The notes beneath the pieces are model-generated. The model saw only the letters and a list, made by a program, of their open reading frames with translations. It searched no databases and was not told the origin of the DNA. From contig BFEA01000223.1 of the NCBI GenBank assembly GCA_003427395.1, positions 1,573,519-1,609,144 on the forward strand: 35,626 nucleotides of DNA, read 5' to 3'. Both the position numbers and the translations under genes were made by a program. This document shows positions 1 to 7,870 of the stretch, in pieces. The DNA comes from Chara braunii (Eukaryota > Streptophyta > Charophyceae > Charales > Characeae). Position 1 is the stretch's first letter. Every line of letters begins with the position of its first letter.

Positions 1-23
1 TATATATATATATATATATATAG
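1..23. repeat. (TA)n microsatellite
   Basis: Eleven TA dinucleotides run from the window edge into the truncated reverse copy of the hammerhead repeat. Similar TA tracts border the other copies of this repeat, at 126-150, 664-670, 27516-27524 and 27814-27826. This suggests that the element either carries TA-rich ends or favours TA tracts as targets. Confidence 0.9.
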
Positions 24-26
24 TAT

Positions 27-131
27 ATGAGTCGGTGAAACTCCGACGAAACAGTTTGTCACAGCCCCTCGTTTGTTGTCCTCTTCTCCCTCTCTGCCTA
101 CGGTTTACCGGGCAGTTCTATTTGACGATAT
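27..131 (+). repeat. Truncated inverted copy of hammerhead repeat
   Basis: On the plus strand this carries the 3' half of the hammerhead core: ATGA at 27-30, stem II GTCGG/CCGAC at 31-35 and 43-47 with a 7-nt loop, GAAA at 48-51, and the stem III strand at 51-58. The repeat body follows up to about 131. The stem I and cleavage-site half is missing, replaced by the TA microsatellite, so this copy cannot fold a complete ribozyme. It forms an inverted repeat of about 100 bp with the copy at 148-260, joined through a TA-rich centre. Confidence 0.8.
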
Positions 132-231
132 ATATATGATATATATATATCGTCATATCGTCAAACAGAACTGCCCGGCAAACCGTAGGCAGAGAGGGAG
201 GGAGAAGAGGACAACAAGTGAGGGGCTGTGA

Positions 232-289
232 CAAACTGTTTCGCCTGAGTTTCACTGGCTCATCAGGAGGCTGAACCCTCAACAGTCTG
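232..289 (-). ncRNA. Type III hammerhead ribozyme (copy A)
   Basis: Read on the minus strand from 289 to 232. The stem III strand CAGACTGT is followed by the unpaired H17 base T (281), with cleavage predicted between 281 and 280. Stem I is GAGG/CCTC with a 6-nt loop (280-267). The conserved box CTGATGA lies at 266-260. Stem II is GCCAG/CAGGC with one A-A mismatch and loop TGAAACT (259-243). The box GAAA is at 242-239, and the other stem III strand is ACAGTTTG (239-232). Stem III has 8 pairs including one G-U. All core nucleotides of the family are present. The cleavage triplet is GTT rather than the commonest GTC, which is allowed under the NUH rule. This is the best-preserved copy in the window. 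Confidence 0.85.
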
Positions 290-328
290 CAGAATCCCCT
301 AACTGATTACACTGTAAATGACAATCCA

Positions 329-352
329 GCTTAACCCCGGTTGTGGTTAAGC
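329..352 (+). repeat. Hairpin at end of repeat unit A
   Basis: A perfect 8-bp inverted repeat, GCTTAACC and GGTTAAGC, surrounds an 8-nt loop. The equivalent hairpin in unit B (847-870) is longer: a 10-bp stem and a GGTT loop. Compensated conservation at the edge of both direct repeats suggests a structural role or a terminal motif of the element. Confidence 0.75.
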
Positions 353-358
353 ATCAAC

Positions 359-663
359 GACTGCCCGACAACTGGTACCCTGAGGTGGGCACCAACCACT
401 GCCCCCAAGGTGCCTGTGATGAAAATCAAAGTAGACTATCACTCACCCACACCAAACGGAAAACTCTACAGACTGTTTGTTCACACACCATCACAAGCCA
501 GCAAAACACCCATGGAACAAAGAAAGGTCTATCACATCCCAAAAATACACTCCAGACACGCCTCTGACACTGGAGCCACAGCACGGCCGCGTAGTGACCA
601 CCATGACAAATGCCGCTCAACCTGACCTGAGAAAACTGTAGCAGGGTGCTATCGAAGTCGTGG
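359..663 (-). other. Internal region of hammerhead element
   Basis: This non-coding segment lies between the two hammerhead repeats. Part of it (about 424-530) is found again next to the third hammerhead copy, at 27698-27808, so it belongs to the element and not to the host. Short open frames here start at non-ATG codons or overlap each other and resemble nothing I recognise. Confidence 0.6.
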
Positions 664-749
664 TATATATCGTCAAACAGAACTGCCTATGGTAAAGCGA
701 AGGCAGAGAGGGAGGGAAAAGAGGACAACAAACGAGGGCCCAACTGTGA

Positions 750-807
750 CAAACTGTTTCGTCGGAGTTTCACCAACTCATCAGGAGGCTGAACCCATAA
801 CAGTCTG
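750..807 (-). ncRNA. Type III hammerhead ribozyme (copy B)
   Basis: The core boxes CTGATGA (784-778) and GAAA (760-757), the 5-bp stem II (with one G-T wobble) and the 8-bp stem III are intact and match copy A at an offset of exactly 518 nt. Stem I is weakened: two of the four pairs next to the cleavage site are lost through substitutions at 797-798. Self-cleavage is therefore probably reduced compared with copy A. Predicted cleavage lies between 799 and 798. Confidence 0.75.
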
Positions 808-846
808 CAGAATCCCCTAACTGATTACACTGTAAGTGACAACCCA

Positions 847-870
847 GCTTAACCACGGTTGTGGTTAAGC
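847..870 (+). repeat. Hairpin at end of repeat unit B
   Basis: A perfect 10-bp stem, GCTTAACCAC with GTGGTTAAGC, is closed by the loop GGTT. It is the counterpart of the hairpin at 329-352. Confidence 0.8.
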
Positions 871-1029
871 ATCAACTATTTTGGATTGCCCAACACATTG
901 ACGGACAGACACTGAGAGTGAAAGATCCATCCAGTGAGACTTAGAATTTGGATGGGCCCTCTCCTATCCTGGCGCTCATCGTCATCGCCCATCCAACCCC
1001 CTGGATTTCAAGTTTCAACCCTTCATTCG

Positions 1030-1555
1030 CATTCTTAGACGGATTGGTCGAACATCTTCACGATTCCTTGCAGTTTGTGAGGCATTGGCACTGATGCCCA
1101 TCAGCGACTGCCTCTCGTTACAATCACGCCAGTCGGCCCTGTCTGGTCAGCTGTCCCCGACCAGTCTCCACAGGAGATCTGGGCAAGTTGCAACCACACC
1201 AGTTGTGCCTGTGGTCGGCTCTCCTGTCCTGGCGCTCATCGTCATCGCCAGATGGACCGGTTGAACATCTTCACAATTCCGTGCAATTTGTGTGGCATTG
1301 GCACTGATGGCCATCAGCGACGGCCTCTCATTACAACCACACCAGCTGGCCCTGTCTGGTCGGCTATCACCGACCAGTCTCCACAAGAGTTCTGGGCCCG
1401 TTGCAACCACACCAGTTGTGCATGTGTGATCGGCTGTCCCCAACCAGCCCCCACCGAAGGTCTGGGCCAGTCTGTTGTACCCCCACCATCAGGCCTTTCT
1501 GGTCGGCGGTTCCGAACCATTGCCCGCACAAGATCTGGGCGGTCGTCCACAAAAT
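1030..1555 (+). repeat. 214-bp tandem duplication with ~70-bp hairpin subrepeats
   Basis: Two units (landmarks near 1050 and 1264, and near 1190 and 1404) are offset by 214 bp. Inside the second unit and continuing to about 1555 there are three degenerate copies of a 70-bp subrepeat. The best copy contains an inverted pair CTGGTCGG/CCGACCAG (about 1357-1377) able to form an 8-bp hairpin. Open frames across this block are by-products of the repeat and use different frames on both strands. I see no gene. Confidence 0.75.
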
Positions 1556-1604
1556 AACTGGACACTCGTATGCAGAAACTGGACGAATGATGACTAACGG
1601 GAGA

Positions 1605-1838
1605 GGCCCCGATCAGTTGCTGTAGCTATCCGCATTAAAGAAATGCGGCGATGTCTTTGAATCATTGTCCAATCTTTGCTCGAATCAAATGCCTGGTGGC
1701 ATGATCAAAAGCGGATGATTGGCCCCGATCAGCCGCAGTAGCTATCCGCATTGCAGAAATGCGGCGAAGTCTTCAAATCATTGTGCAATCATTGCTCCAA
1801 TCAAATGCCTAGTGGCATGATCAAAAGCGGATAATAGT
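1605..1838 (+). repeat. 116-bp tandem duplication
   Basis: Two copies, beginning at the CCCCGATCAG landmarks near 1607 and 1723, are offset by 116 bp with scattered substitutions. Each includes the near-palindrome CCGCATT...AATGCGG. No coding potential is seen. Confidence 0.8.
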
Positions 1839-2438
1839 AAGCTCCCATCCTCCTTCACGTCCTCAAACGAAACAATCCATCGAATCTTTAATTCATCGCT
1901 TCAAGCTTTACACGGAGTATTTCCTTGACTCGCTGTGTTTGCAGGGGTTTAGGGGGAGAGAAAGGGGATGTGAAAGTGCGTACATGTGATCGTCCAGATC
2001 ATAAATCTGCACATTCCATTCGAATTCCCCGAGTCAGAGAACTGTGGCGTAAGCAACAAAACCCCCCACTGTCTTCACCCAAATAAAACGCCTGTATTTG
2101 GAGCACTTTCAGTCCGGATACGGCAATCACGGCTGTCCCGGCTGTGCTATTCTAGCAAAGTTGGTAGCTCAGAGGTCAGAAAGGTCAGATCAGACATGCC
2201 TGCTCTCCGAAGGGAAGCCAAGGTGGTGTTTCTTGACTGGAAAAGAAAAGTGAGTAATGATCGATCGGGCTGCTCGGAAAAAGCAATGTTGCTCACCTAT
2301 CGGGCTATGTCAACCGATAGCCGATGAAGACTGTCAACCGGTAGCCGATGAAAAGGCCACCCTAGCCACCATGCAGATCATGATTCCGTCAAGTTACTAC
2401 TGTTACAGAGAAGGAAGGGGGGGGGGGGACCGAAAAAC
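1839..2438. other. No gene recognised
   Basis: Unique-looking sequence with a small CCGATAGCCGATGAAG-type duplication near 2310-2350 and a 12-base G run at 2417-2428. Open frames here are short, and none resembles a known protein. Confidence 0.5.
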
Positions 2439-2747
2439 CTAGGCTACCAGAGCGGCCCGGGGCTACTTGCCCGGCCGGGCCAAAAAATAATAATAAAAAA
2501 TATATATATTTTTTTTAACTTTAATTTTTATTTCAAATTTGGTAAAGAATTTCGATGTGACCCTGAGGCAAAAGTTGTTCAGTTTATTTTTCTGCATAAC
2601 ATAGTTTTTTTTCGGATTTTTTTTGTTGTTATAACATAGTTTTTTTTCGGATTTTTTGTTTGTTTTTGCTAGGACCTTCCCTTGTTCTTGCACGGTCGGG
2701 CCGTCTGGGAAAGTAGGGTGACCTGGGCGGCCCGGCTGGTAGCCTAG
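2439..2747. mobile_element. MITE-like element with terminal inverted repeats
   Basis: A perfect 12-bp terminal inverted repeat (CTAGGCTACCAG at 2439-2450, its complement at 2736-2747) extends as a GC-rich imperfect inverted repeat of roughly 45-55 bp on each side. The AT-rich core contains two direct copies of ATAACATAGTTTTTTTTCGG. At 309 bp and without coding capacity, it fits a miniature inverted-repeat transposable element. The flanks are A-rich, so no target-site duplication is clear. The superfamily is unknown. A similar GGTAGCCT motif recurs in the satellite at 33.5-35.6 kb. Confidence 0.7.
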
Positions 2748-3091
2748 CAAAAAAAGAAAAAAAACTTTTGCATGATTCTCTCTTCAACAGCATGCCAACT
2801 GCTCTGATCAACAGCAAGTCGCACAATAATTGGCGGAATTGGGCAAATGACAGCTCTATGGAAGACCCGAAAAGAACACCCGGTCGTTATGGATCTATTT
2901 GGGGCGACTTTCAGTCAATTGTGGCTACAGCGAAGATGACCATGCATTCCATTCGGGTGAAGTTAGCCTTAGGATGTCCAATCACGCTCTCCACAAATAT
3001 GCACATGGTCATTTCTCACCAAAGTGTAAGTGCAATGACGACATGACCCCCTCCCCCCCCCCCTCCTCCTCCTCCCCAATGGGATGGGGTA
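2748..3091. other. No gene recognised; downstream flank of kinase remnant
   Basis: It contains a C-rich/CCT tract at 3047-3075. It lies downstream, in transcription sense, of the receptor-kinase remnant on the minus strand. I could not recognise the rest of a kinase domain (DFG motif, C-lobe) here. Confidence 0.4.
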
Positions 3092-3720
3092 GTCGCATGT
3101 CGCGTACATTGATGTCCTCATGAGGGACAGGCAGGTAACAAATCTGGTGAAGGCAGCTGACTAGGAGCCTTGACAATTTGCCAGGTGGTTCTCATCCTTT
3201 CCATCACAGTTCGAGAGGTACAAGCAGGTCCATTGATCTCTCTTCCATGAAGGCGATCGGACACACTGCCCTCGGGATAGCAGGGGTAGACCACATTACG
3301 AGTCGTTCGGACTCGTTTCTCCCCGTCACAGTATCTGAGCAGTCTGATAAGGTTCTCGCGATGGAGTCCGGTCAATGTGACTACCTCCTCCACAAACATC
3401 GTGATAGGCAGGACCTAAATGCCTGATATGATTGTTCTTGGTAAAATTATTGGTGCGATGAGACGGAGCTGAGAGAGCAAATCTCTGATGAACCTGAACA
3501 GGATTGAGGGTATAATAGTAATAATACCCTTCCTGTTCGTGCTTTCCTGCTTGATCCAAAGTTTCCAAACACAACACTTGTAGGGTATAATGGACTGTGT
3601 TGGTTCATGCCTCTGTGTGTACACGCGGGTGATGTGGACAACCAAGGAAGTCAAAGCAAGGATGACGGCAGTCGCAGTGACAACGGAGAGGGAAATTACA
3701 ACTTTCGAACGTACATACAA
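3092..3720 (-). pseudogene. Receptor-like kinase remnant (broken)
   Basis: Minus-strand pieces follow the order of a plant receptor-like kinase but sit in different frames. A hydrophobic membrane segment (about 3702-3631; VVISLSVV...SLVVHI) is followed by a basic juxtamembrane stretch. Next comes RFALS...TNNFTKNNHIRHL (3484-3395), which resembles the N-lobe start of receptor kinases. Then comes an alpha-C/beta-4 stretch beginning MFVEEVVTLTGLHRENLIRL (3399 downward), with LRYCDGEKR and a GSVSDRLHGREINGP segment. Finally, in another frame, LPVPHEDINVRDM (to about 3092) sits where the catalytic HRD loop belongs. The glycine loop and VAIK lysine are missing between the second and third pieces, HRD reads HED, and frames shift at least twice. 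Sequence up to about 4217 could hold ectodomain remains, but I cannot confirm it. Family membership is from recognisable motifs; loss of function is inferred. Confidence 0.6.
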
Positions 3721-4217
3721 CGACCACGGCTCGATGCCACCGATTCAGTCTCAGATAGGGGAGCGCTGGCATCAGGGAACAATGAGGAGTGTGGTGTCAG
3801 ATTTATCCGAGACGGGGAGATCAACCATGGGTAGGACGCCCAAGACAGCGGAGGTCAAAAGTGGAACGCACCGGTGAAGTTGCAACTTGTCAAACTCAAT
3901 CGGGCGCCTGTCATCGGTCACGAACAAGCTCGACTTCTGCTCGCGAAGTGTCCGTTGGCAGCATCTCTTCGCAGAGCTTCTGGCGGCAATCCCCACGCTC
4001 TGCGCCGCTGTGCAGGCCGCGCGGATTCCAACTCAGTGAAGATAAGCGAACCTGATTCGACCACCATGAAGAGATCACATCCATCCAATGTGACTACCAT
4101 GTCCAGCAGGCTGGCGGCTGACACTTTCTTGTCCAGGATGGTCATCCGCTGCAAAATTAGGTTGGGGACTTCCCGGTGTGAAAGTCGGTCTGAGTGTGGA
4201 GGATGACGTGTCGGCAA

Positions 4218-4448
4218 GACGAACGCTCCATGTCCTGTCGCTATGATAAATAATCCCTGAAGGTGAGACAGAGTGAAGTGTAGAACTGCACCTACTTCTT
4301 TTTTTCAACGTTTAATAACAAAACAAACAGAAACGTAGATGCGTGTTCACCCAAATAGAAAACACCCAGTCATTATCGCTGTATCTAGAGTGAATTTGAA
4401 TGAAAGGTTTTACTCGATAGTTCTTTGCTTCCAACCAACTTCTTTGCC
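4218..4448. other. No gene recognised
   Basis: Short stretch between the kinase remnant and a tRNA-like SINE head. A phrase beginning CACCCAAATAGAAA near 4350 recurs at 33318, so part of this is a dispersed repeat. Confidence 0.4.
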
Positions 4449-4515
4449 TGGTGGGTAAATGGTAAACTGCTGCATCCAGCCGCCGATTACCAAACAGATC
4501 AAGATTTCAATCACA
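4449..4515 (+). repeat. tRNA-derived SINE-like head
   Basis: A box-A-like stretch (GTGGGTAAATGGTAAACTGC, about 4451-4470) is followed after a tRNA-like interval by a box-B-like GATTTCAATC (4503-4512). The acceptor stem and anticodon arm do not pair well, so this is not a functional tRNA. A tRNA-derived SINE promoter remnant is the likeliest reading. Confidence 0.4.
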
Positions 4516-5022
4516 TGTGCTGGAACACAGCCATGTTCAGGGGTTGGGGGGGATTATACACTTAAACCACCCACCCGCTCCTTTCCCAGTAATCTTGTTC
4601 CGACCTGCCTCTTTAACTCGCCATTAAATCGCACGTGGAGCCTGCCAGATGGAAAGGCTAGCGTGACTCCACAAATCATGTGCCACACCCATTCGGCACG
4701 AATCGGCACGGGTCAAAAATCGCGTGTCGGAAATGTGAAATGGTGCCATAAATTGACTGTTCAGTACTCCACTTTGTCCGGTCCATCCCACTCGTCAGTC
4801 GAAGTGAAGGACTACAAAAGGGACCCTCGAAAGCACACCCGCCCTGAGCCCAATATAAAAAAAAAGTACACTGCCTGCAGCTTCAAAAGCACCGTCTAAC
4901 ATTCGTTCCATGTGCAAGAAACCCACATACCATCCTATATCTGCCATTCCATTTGCTTCTTTTGCTATCTATAAATGATTCTGTATTCCTTACGAGACAG
5001 TCCTTGTGGAAGTTTACATGCA
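4516..5022. other. No gene recognised
   Basis: Open frames across this stretch have no recognisable domain. Nothing else stands out. Confidence 0.4.
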
Positions 5023-5183
5023 TCGAGTTTCTTTTTTTCTTCTTTTTTTTTTCATTTTTTTGGACGATTTCTCGATTTATGTGCGTCATCCATCCGCAGG
5101 GGCCATGCTAATCTTCGCTGTATCGTTCCAATTTTAGGTTTTAACGGATGTCCCGAAGGACGCGTCGAGAAGTTTCTTTTTTT
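5023..5183 (-). mobile_element. Retroposed U6 insertion with A-rich tail and target duplication
   Basis: The U6-like segment (5058-5161, minus) is followed on its 3' side by an A-rich tail (T-rich on the plus strand, about 5039-5060). It is flanked by near-identical sequences starting TCGAG and ending TTTCTTTTTTT (5023-5038 and 5165-5183, differing by a 3-nt insertion). That is the signature of LINE-driven target-primed insertion. The low complexity of the T-rich flank makes the duplication less certain than for the two U2 copies. Confidence 0.6.
5058..5161 (-). pseudogene. U6 snRNA retropseudogene
   Basis: The minus strand closely follows plant U6: 5' hairpin GTCC-TTCG-GGAC, ATCCG, AAAATTGGAACGATACAG, AGATTAGCATGGCCCCTGCG, and the 3' domain ATAAATCGAGAAAT. 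Defects: one base pair is lost from the 5' hairpin, about 8 nt are inserted after ATCCG, the invariant ACAGAGA box reads ACAGCGA (5115-5121), and several changes follow CTGCG. The 3' end runs into A-rich sequence instead of the T run that stops RNA polymerase III. The ACAGAGA box pairs with the 5' splice site, so this copy is almost certainly non-functional. Confidence 0.85.
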
Positions 5184-6060
5184 TTTCTTTTTTAATTCTT
5201 CTTCTTTTTTTCTTTTTTCTTTTTTTTTGGGTGGAGTTTTTTTTTTTTTTTTTTTTTTTTACCGATAACAGGTCAGTTGTTAGCCCCATCTGTTTTCAGG
5301 GGCATCAGTTCCAGTTGCTTATTGGACCAGCTTGCATGACTCAGTTAAGGAGGAGAAAGCATCAAGGAGTTTTCAGACAGCTAACGTGGGAAGGTTCGAA
5401 TTGAGCGTGGTCCCCACAGAATAGGCTGCCTGAGTTAGGCAGTCATTATTGCTATTCCACCCACAATGGCAAGGGTAACCTGCTTTTATTTTCGACCCAA
5501 CATTCAGATTCCTTTCTATTGGTGATGGGTGCAGGCATAAAACTTTGTGGTGGAACAAGAGAGCTCATTTCCGCCACCTGTTGCAGGTGCTGTCCATCAG
5601 CGTGATTGATATCTGCCAATGGGATAGGTAAGGCCTCTACGCGGAGTTTATGGGACTAACCACTCGCAGTAAGGAGTAGGACTGAGGCAGAACAAGAGTA
5701 GGACCTCTACATGGAGCAAGCTCATGTCTATCTTCCTTCCCCCCCCCCCCCAATCAACAACAATCACGGGCCCAGTGCCCAAGGCTTATATTTCCATACA
5801 AAAAAAAAAAAAAAAAACAGAGGCTGGGGTCCTCACAGTCTACCCGGAAAGGCTGAGAGCATTACCCAGTTTCTCTTACGGGGTGGGACCACACCCCGAG
5901 GGGACCAACCAACCCCCTGGAAAGACAATTTGCATAATCCAACTAGTCCCACAGCAATGGAACGACTCAGACGTAAACGGTTGCCTGAATGTTTTTTTTT
6001 TTTTTTTTTGGCGAACTTAAAGAGTCACGGACACCGCTTAGGGAGGTGATATGAGCAGCC
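5184..6060. other. T-rich tracts, homopolymers; no gene
   Basis: It includes a 24-base T run (5237-5260), a C run near 5740-5751, an A run near 5801-5817 and a T run near 5992-6009. No conserved coding segment is seen. Confidence 0.5.
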
Positions 6061-6065
6061 TCCCT

Positions 6066-6132
6066 CAGTGGCTCCGCGGTTGAATGGCGGGGAGCAGCAC
6101 CTGCTGGAAACCGGGTCCAGCGTCCCTCATAT
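6066..6132 (+). repeat. Possible tRNA-derived SINE head
   Basis: AGTGGCTCCGCGGTTGAATG resembles box A, and GGGTCCAGCGTCCC (6113-6126) resembles box B at roughly tRNA spacing. The match is weaker than at 19567 and 14745. Confidence 0.3.
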
Positions 6133-6248
6133 TACAAGACATTTCCGTGACTGCCAGTGCTCAGACATCTGACTCATGTACTCAGGTCTTCCTATCCTTA
6201 CGGTTGCCTATCGCCTGTCCCCCCGAGGCGTGGGGGAGTTAGCCTCAT

Positions 6249-6572
6249 GTAGCCCTGGTCCTCTGTTGTCATTGTGGACAGCTACCGCCCTCCTGCATGT
6301 GGTCATGTTGCTGAAACTGAGAATGCTGGAGAACTTCCTGGCTGCCCTGTCCCCCGGAGGCGTGGGGGAGCTAGGCTGTTTTGAAGGTACTTGCAGAATG
6401 AAAGGGCGGGCCTTGCCCCCCACTGGCCCCTGTTCCAGCTGGGGGCAATGGGCCCTTTCTTTGTCTGCCCTTGTGTAGCCCTGGTCCTCTGTTGTCATCT
6501 TGGACAGCTACCATCCTCCTGCATATGGTCTTGTTGCTGAAACTGAGAACGCTGGAGCTCTTCATGGCTGCC
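6249..6572 (+). repeat. ~98-bp cassette duplicated, plus a third inverted copy at 7025-7061
   Basis: The segment from GTAGCCCTGGTCCTCTGTTG to GGCTGCC occurs at 6249-6346 and again at 6475-6572, an offset of 226 bp with few differences. CGTGGGGGAG motifs recur between them. A partial copy (TAGCTGTCCACAATGACAGC...) lies inverted at 7025-7061. No open frame is conserved across all copies. Confidence 0.75.
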
Positions 6573-6649
6573 ATTGTCGTAGCCGGAGTGATATCACATT
6601 GTGGAGCACCGGTATTGCTTGTCCATCGTGTATGGCCTGCTAACTTGAA

Positions 6650-7020
6650 CCTTGGTCACCAGGCTGAGAGCGGGATACCAATGTCGGGGCCGAACACCAT
6701 TCGTGTTGAGAAGGCCGTGGGGGGGTAGGCGAGGGGGGATCCACGGGAAGGGAGGGTGGCGAGGTTATGGGGGTCGGCTCAGCCAGGGCAGGGGGAAGCG
6801 GGATCTGGGGCGGGCTAGTGAGAGGGAGGAGAGGTTGGGGAATTGAAGGAGTCAACGAGGCGGTGGGTGGATAAGCAGTCCGGGGGAGGGAAGGCGAAGG
6901 AGAGGGAGGATACAGGGCCTATTGTGGAGGCGGGGTGAGCGGGGGTTGAGAGAATGGGAGAGGAGGCTGGAGTAGGGAGGGAGAGAGGGGAGGTTGGGTG
7001 CAAGACTGAGGAGTTCCTCC
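6650..7020 (+). other. Purine/G-rich low-complexity block
   Basis: The plus strand is strongly G- and GA-rich (GGGGGG, GAGGGAGG and similar). It could form G-quadruplex or triplex structures. The proline- and serine-rich frames on the minus strand are composition artefacts. Confidence 0.6.
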
Positions 7021-7061
7021 TATGGGTAGCTGTCCACAATGACAGCAGAGGACCAGGGCAC

Positions 7062-7620
7062 ACGCAGGAGGGCGTGTGCATTCCTGCCAGGCAGCGGGGT
7101 GTGGAAGCAATCAAGCGGTCTCAGCCGCCAGTGCTGTTCTTTGGCAAGCCAGTTCTTCCATATCAATTTCCCGTCATCGTGTATATCTGCCATCATCCTC
7201 TGGGGGTCGAGCCAGAGGTCCGTCCCGGGGTGCCCCTAACAGGGGGCAGTGGAGTTTGGGCTCCTGGAACTATGATGACGCTCCATCCGTCCCCACATCC
7301 TACCGAGGAGAATAACTGAGCGCACAGGTTTTCAGCTCATGTCTATCCAACAAGCATGGTTAGATATATGGGGACAATGGAGAGATGCAAAATTCTTCCT
7401 GCAGGCTGGCCGTGTTCTAAACCCAAAGAGCAAAACCAAAAGGGGTTCGAAAAGGGTTATTGCTTATTCCACTTGTAGTCAATTAGGTTATATGATATTC
7501 GCTTGACGTATCTCCAATTATTCTGCGGGTTTATTTCATTTGATGAACCATGCTCTTTTGAAAGCATTATTACTTTTCTTGAGCGCATATTCTGTGATTC
7601 ATGCGATCTGCTGACTTTTC
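7062..7620. other. No gene recognised
   Basis: Nothing beyond short frames. Confidence 0.4.
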
Positions 7621-7870
7621 AACGCACCCTCATTATGCCTGAACCGGACCTGAAAGTTATCTTGTATACATTCAACATCAGAGTCCACGTGTCAAATTTA
7701 CAATAAGCATCCTCAGAGTGTACTCGTACAAAGATTTCCTCTATACATCAGACCGCAATGACATCCAGCAGTCAATAGAAAAAGTCCTACAGTCTTCCCC
7801 CAAATTAAATGCACCCTCGTTATGCCTGAACCGGACCTGAAATGTATACATTCAACATCAGGGTCCACGT
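7621..7870 (+). repeat. Direct repeat of ~65-70 bp
   Basis: A segment starting near GCACCCTC and running through ATGCCTGAACCGGACCTGAA and ACATTCAACATCAG to GTCCACGT occurs at 7624-7690 and 7811-7870. An 8-9 nt deletion separates the copies. No coding potential. Confidence 0.8.

Larger units (their letters stand above)
148..876 (-). mobile_element. Retrozyme-like element with two hammerhead direct repeats
   Basis: Two direct repeats of about 210 bp (roughly 150-358 and 664-876) flank a non-coding internal segment of about 305 bp (359-663). Both repeats end at the same GCATCAAC, and both carry a type III hammerhead motif on the minus strand, offset by exactly 518 nt. Direct repeats that each contain a type III hammerhead around a short non-coding core are the hallmark of plant retrozymes, which move through self-cleaved circular RNA. 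Minus-strand transcription followed by cleavage at both sites would release RNA covering 798 down to 281, 518 nt. I could not identify a convincing primer-binding site or polypurine tract, so the retrozyme label is inferred from architecture. The alternative is a hammerhead-bearing satellite dimer. Confidence 0.7.

Noticed and set aside
4459-4899. 146-codon open frame
   Set aside because: No recognisable domain; begins inside a SINE-like repeat and ends in an A-rich tract.
5058-5161. Functional U6 gene
   Set aside because: ACAGAGA box mutated, internal insertion, no T-run terminator, A-rich 3' tail.
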